In this document: piece after piece, positions 61,359 through 64,000 of the stretch
How the letters are laid out: every line of letters starts with the position of its first letter
Position numbering within the stretch: position 1 is the first letter of the stretch
Source of the DNA: Roseococcus sp. SDR
Lineage (GTDB): Bacteria > Pseudomonadota > Alphaproteobacteria > Acetobacterales > Acetobacteraceae
Direction of reading: 5' to 3'
Assembly: GCF_019083995.1 (NCBI RefSeq)
Contig: NZ_JAHRCU010000018.1
Span: 36,820 to 100,819, forward strand
DNA: 64,000 nucleotides
Position numbers and translations under genes: made by a program
The notes under the pieces: generated by a model
Told to the model about the DNA's origin: nothing
Seen by the model: only the letters and a program-made list of their open reading frames with translations
Databases searched by the model: none

Positions 61359-62642
61359 ATGACCGATCCCGCCACGCTCCCCGCCGCCGAGGCCGCCGCC
61401 GCGATCGCCGCCGGCCGCCTTTCCGCCACCGAACTCGCCGAGGTCATGCTGGCCCGCATCGCGGCCCGCGAGCCCGTGCTGCGCGCCTTCACACATCACG
61501 ACCCGGCGCTGGTGCGCAAGCAGGCCGCGCGGGTGGATGCGGCGCTGGCCGCGGGGGCGAAGCTGCCTCTCGCGGGCCTCTTCATGGGCGTGAAGGACGT
61601 GCTCGACACCGCCGACCAGCCCTCGCAATACGGCTCGCCCATCTGGGGCGGGCACCGGCCGCGCAGCGACGCCGCCTGCGTGGCGCTGGCCCGCCGCGCG
61701 GGCGCCATCATCGCGGGCAAGACCGTCACCACGGAATTCGCCACGCGCTTCCCGGGCCCCACCACCAACCCGCACAATCCGGGCCATACGCCGGGCGGCT
61801 CCTCCTCCGGCTCGGCGGCGGGTGTGGGCGCCGGCGTGCTGCACCTGGCCTTCGGCACGCAGACGGCCGGCTCCATCGTGCGCCCGGCCGCCTATTGTGG
61901 CGCGGTCGGCTTCAAGCCGAGCTACGGCACCTTCCACCGCGCCGGCATGAAGGTGATGAGCGAGAGCCTCGACACCATCGGCGTGATGGGCGCCAGCATC
62001 GCCGATGTCGCGCTGGGGATGACGGCGATGACCGGCTTCGACCACAGCGTGACGAAGCCCGGCCGCGCGCCGAAGCTCGCTTTGGTGCTGGCCCCCGGCC
62101 AGGCCGGCACGCCCGAGACGGCGGGGCTGATGGAGTGCGTGAGCGAGGCCGCGCGCAAGGCGGGGGCCACCGTCACGCTGATCGAGCTCGGCGCGCCCTT
62201 CACCGATGCGGTGGCGCTCCACCCGCATGTGATGAACATGGAATCCGCCGAGGCGCTGGGCTGGGAGATGGACCATGCCCGCGCCCAGCTCAGCCCCATC
62301 CTGCGCGAGAAGATGGAGTGGGGCCTCGCCGAGCCGCGCGCCAAGCTGGCCGAGGGCCGCGCCGCCTTCGCCGCCGCCCAGGCCGCCTTCAACGACGCCA
62401 TCGCGGGCTATGACGCGGTGCTGACCCCCTCCGCCCCGGATGAGGCGCCGGCGGGCACCGACTACACCGGCGATCCCATGTTCAACACGCTCTGGACGCT
62501 GCTGCACACGCCCTGCGTGACGGTGCCGGTCGGCAAGGGCGCGAAGGGCCTGCCGCTGGGTGCCCAGATCGTGACGCGCCGTGGCGAAGACGCCGCCTGC
62601 CTGATGTGGGGCGAATGGCTGCATGGAGCCGTCCATGGTTGA
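61359..62642 (+). CDS. Amidase-signature family enzyme
   Basis: 427 residues. The Ser-cisSer-Lys triad is visible: GVKDVLDTAD with the Lys, PGGSSSGSAAGV with the cis-Ser, and TAGSIVRPAAYCG with the nucleophile Ser. It hydrolyses an amide, or transfers ammonia as in GatA-like enzymes; no GatB/GatC is near, so a catabolic amidase is likelier. The stop overlaps the next gene by 8 bases, so the two are linked. Confidence 0.9.
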   Translation: MTDPATLPAAEAAAAIAAGRLSATELAEVMLARIAAREPVLRAFTHHDPALVRKQAARVDAALAAGAKLPLAGLFMGVKDVLDTADQPSQYGSPIWGGHRPRSDAACVALARRAGAIIAGKTVTTEFATRFPGPTTNPHNPGHTPGGSSSGSAAGVGAGVLHLAFGTQTAGSIVRPAAYCGAVGFKPSYGTFHRAGMKVMSESLDTIGVMGASIADVALGMTAMTGFDHSVTKPGRAPKLALVLAPGQAGTPETAGLMECVSEAARKAGATVTLIELGAPFTDAVALHPHVMNMESAEALGWEMDHARAQLSPILREKMEWGLAEPRAKLAEGRAAFAAAQAAFNDAIAGYDAVLTPSAPDEAPAGTDYTGDPMFNTLWTLLHTPCVTVPVGKGAKGLPLGAQIVTRRGEDAACLMWGEWLHGAVHG

Positions 62643-63873
62643 GATTCTCGTCGCGGGTGGCGGCATTGGCGGCCTCGTCACCGCGCTCTCGCTGCAGGCG
62701 GCGGGCTTCACGCCGCGCGTCTTCGAGGCGGTGGCCGAGTACAAGCCGCTCGGCGTCGGCATCAACGTCCTGCCGCATGCGGTGCGCGAGCTGACCGAAC
62801 TCGGTCTCGCGGACAAGCTGGCCGAAACCGGGATCGCGACGCGCGAGCTGCGCTATGTCAGCGCCCATGGCCAGGAGATCTGGCGCGAGGATCGCGGCCT
62901 CGCCGCCGGCTATCGCTGGCCGCAATACAGCATCCATCGCGGCCTCCTGCAGATGCTGCTGGTGGAGGAATGCCGCCTGCGCGGCATTCCGCTGCACACC
63001 GGCCATCGCGTGGCCAGCTTCGCGCAGGATGCGGATGGCGTGACCGCCCGCTTCGAGAATGGCGCGGAAGCCAAGGGCGCGGCCCTGATCGGTGCGGATG
63101 GCATCCATTCCGCGATCCGCAAGCATTTCGCGCCGGGCGAGGGCGCGCCCTCCTGGCAGGGCGCCATCCTCTGGCGGGCGACCACGGTCGCACCGCCCTT
63201 CCTGACCGGCGCCACCATGGTCCAGGCCGGCCATCACGACCAGAAATTCGTGGTCTACCCGATCCAGCGCCTGCCCGATGGCCGGATGCTGACGAACTGG
63301 ATCGCGGAGATGAAGGTGGACCCCTCCAAGGGTTTCAACCGCGAGGATTGGAACCGGGGCGCCGACCGCAACGTCTTCCTGCCGCATTACGAGAGCTGGA
63401 ACTGGGGCTGGCTCGACGTGCCCGGCCTGATCCGGGGCGCGGAGCAGGTGCTGGAATACCCGATGGTGGACCGGGACCCGCTCACGCGCTGGAGTGAAGG
63501 CCGCGTCACGCTGCTGGGCGATGCCGCCCACCCGATGTACCCGATCGGCTCCAATGGCGCCTCCCAGGCCATCCTCGATGCGCGGCAATTGGCGCTGCAC
63601 CTGGCGCAGGCGGGTGACATCGCCGAGGGCCTGAAGCGCTACGAGGCCGCGCGCCTGCCGCCGACCGCGAAGCTGACGCTGGCCAACCGCGCCCTCGGCC
63701 CCGACCTGATCCTGGAGGAGGTGCATCGCCGCGCTCCCGGCGGCTTCACCGACCTGCATGCGGTGATCAGCCACCAGGAACTCGTGGACACGGCCGCAAA
63801 CTACAAGCGCCTGGCCGGTTTCGACCCCGCTCTGCTCAATGAGCGCGAAAGCTGGAGCGTGATCCGGGGCTAG
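62635..63873 (+). CDS. FAD-dependent aromatic monooxygenase-type protein
   Basis: 412 residues from ATG 62635. AGGGIGGLVTALSLQ is the FAD-binding loop and LLGDAAHPMYP the second FAD motif, characteristic of the PHBH/salicylate hydroxylase group; EYPMVDRDPLTRW precedes it. It hydroxylates an aromatic or heteroaromatic acid with NAD(P)H and O2. Coupling to an amidase suggests an aromatic amide degraded to an acid and then hydroxylated (inference). Confidence 0.88.
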   Translation: MVEILVAGGGIGGLVTALSLQAAGFTPRVFEAVAEYKPLGVGINVLPHAVRELTELGLADKLAETGIATRELRYVSAHGQEIWREDRGLAAGYRWPQYSIHRGLLQMLLVEECRLRGIPLHTGHRVASFAQDADGVTARFENGAEAKGAALIGADGIHSAIRKHFAPGEGAPSWQGAILWRATTVAPPFLTGATMVQAGHHDQKFVVYPIQRLPDGRMLTNWIAEMKVDPSKGFNREDWNRGADRNVFLPHYESWNWGWLDVPGLIRGAEQVLEYPMVDRDPLTRWSEGRVTLLGDAAHPMYPIGSNGASQAILDARQLALHLAQAGDIAEGLKRYEAARLPPTAKLTLANRALGPDLILEEVHRRAPGGFTDLHAVISHQELVDTAANYKRLAGFDPALLNERESWSVIRG

Positions 63874-63898
63874 CAGGCTGCTGAAAAAGGCCAAAAGA

Positions 63899-63950
63899 CG
63901 AAAGGGCTCCGCCCTCTCGTACTCTCCCGCCAAGAAACTCAGTTTCTTGG
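63899..63950. repeat. Two-hairpin extragenic repeat, inverted copy
   Basis: Hairpin CGAAAGGGC/GCCCTCTCG (63899-63907, 63911-63919; one mismatch) and hairpin CCAAGAAAC/GTTTCTTGG (63930-63938, 63942-63950; perfect, TCA loop). Order and spacing match the reverse complement of the element at 44181-44240. The AT-rich stretch 63951-63984 separates it from the start of another copy. It lies just after the monooxygenase stop and may end its transcript. Confidence 0.82.
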
Positions 63951-63984
63951 ATCTTCGATTGTTAAATTAAATCAAATACTTATC

Positions 63985-64000
63985 GGAGATGCAAGAACCT
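63985..64000. repeat. Start of a further copy of the two-hairpin repeat, cut by the window end
   Basis: GGAGATGCAAGAACCT is identical over 16 bases to 44181-44196, the beginning of the copy between dctP and dctQ. The rest lies beyond the window. Orientation is opposite to the copy at 63899-63950. Confidence 0.7.

Noticed and set aside
1..64000. tRNA, rRNA or riboswitch genes
   Set aside because: No cloverleaf with CCA-end context, rRNA segment or recognisable riboswitch core was found by eye; a covariance search would be needed to exclude small RNAs.

Overview
The window looks like chromosomal DNA of a very GC-rich alphaproteobacterium, most likely an Acetobacteraceae/Roseomonas-type organism. 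This is inferred from an alpha-type SspB, a fused AroK-AroB beside a XerD-like recombinase, several orphan tripartite-tricarboxylate (Bug) receptors, many Tat-like binding-protein signal peptides, and a codon use that fills every frame with shadow ORFs. No rRNA, tRNA, CRISPR array, prophage or insertion sequence was recognised.

Layout. 1-9.7 kb: end of an autotransporter, a phosphoribosyltransferase, a class III aminotransferase, a chemoreceptor, msrA-msrB, a beta-propeller/deacetylase/fatty-acid-hydroxylase unit, and sspB. 9.7-21.9 kb: a Bug receptor overlapping a DUF3604 protein, a class I fumarase followed by small metabolic genes, a DUF2975/HTH pair, fumC, a chromate transporter behind a gutted ChrB remnant, and oxyR. 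21.9-30.4 kb: the most coherent accessory block. A divergent regulon encodes an SDH/fumarate-reductase-like complex, a split class I hydratase, a TauE-type permease and a GNAT enzyme on one side, and a ThDP enzyme plus a HutC-type GntR regulator on the other. A perfect 7-bp inverted repeat sits in the shared promoter.

30.4-38.4 kb: a large extragenic inverted repeat, a quinone-oxidoreductase-like gene, a SOUL lipoprotein, Bug receptors flanking cysK-cysE, and a cysteine-rich secreted protein. 38.4-48.0 kb, minus strand: aroKB, an NADP-dependent reductase, a complete TRAP transporter (dctP, dctQ, dctM), then four periplasmic binding proteins in a row with no permease. 48.1-54.4 kb: a 48-residue membrane peptide too short for most gene callers, a xerD-like gene, a lipoprotein, an XRE regulator divergent from an M20 amidohydrolase coupled to a thiol dioxygenase, an ABM monooxygenase, a CHAP protein and RidA. 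54.5-64 kb: a Gfo/Idh/MocA oxidoreductase, an MFS transporter with no normal start codon, lipoproteins, OpgC between two SGNH hydrolases, an amidase overlapping a flavin monooxygenase, and palindromic repeats at the window end.

The shared theme is scavenging and oxidation of small organic acids. There are three fumarase-type enzymes, an extra SDH-like complex, one TRAP system and eight periplasmic binding proteins. The best candidate for an undescribed system is the 21.9-30.4 kb regulon, whose flavoprotein has Cys where SDH/FrdA has the FAD-linking His. The second is the permease-less set of four binding proteins.
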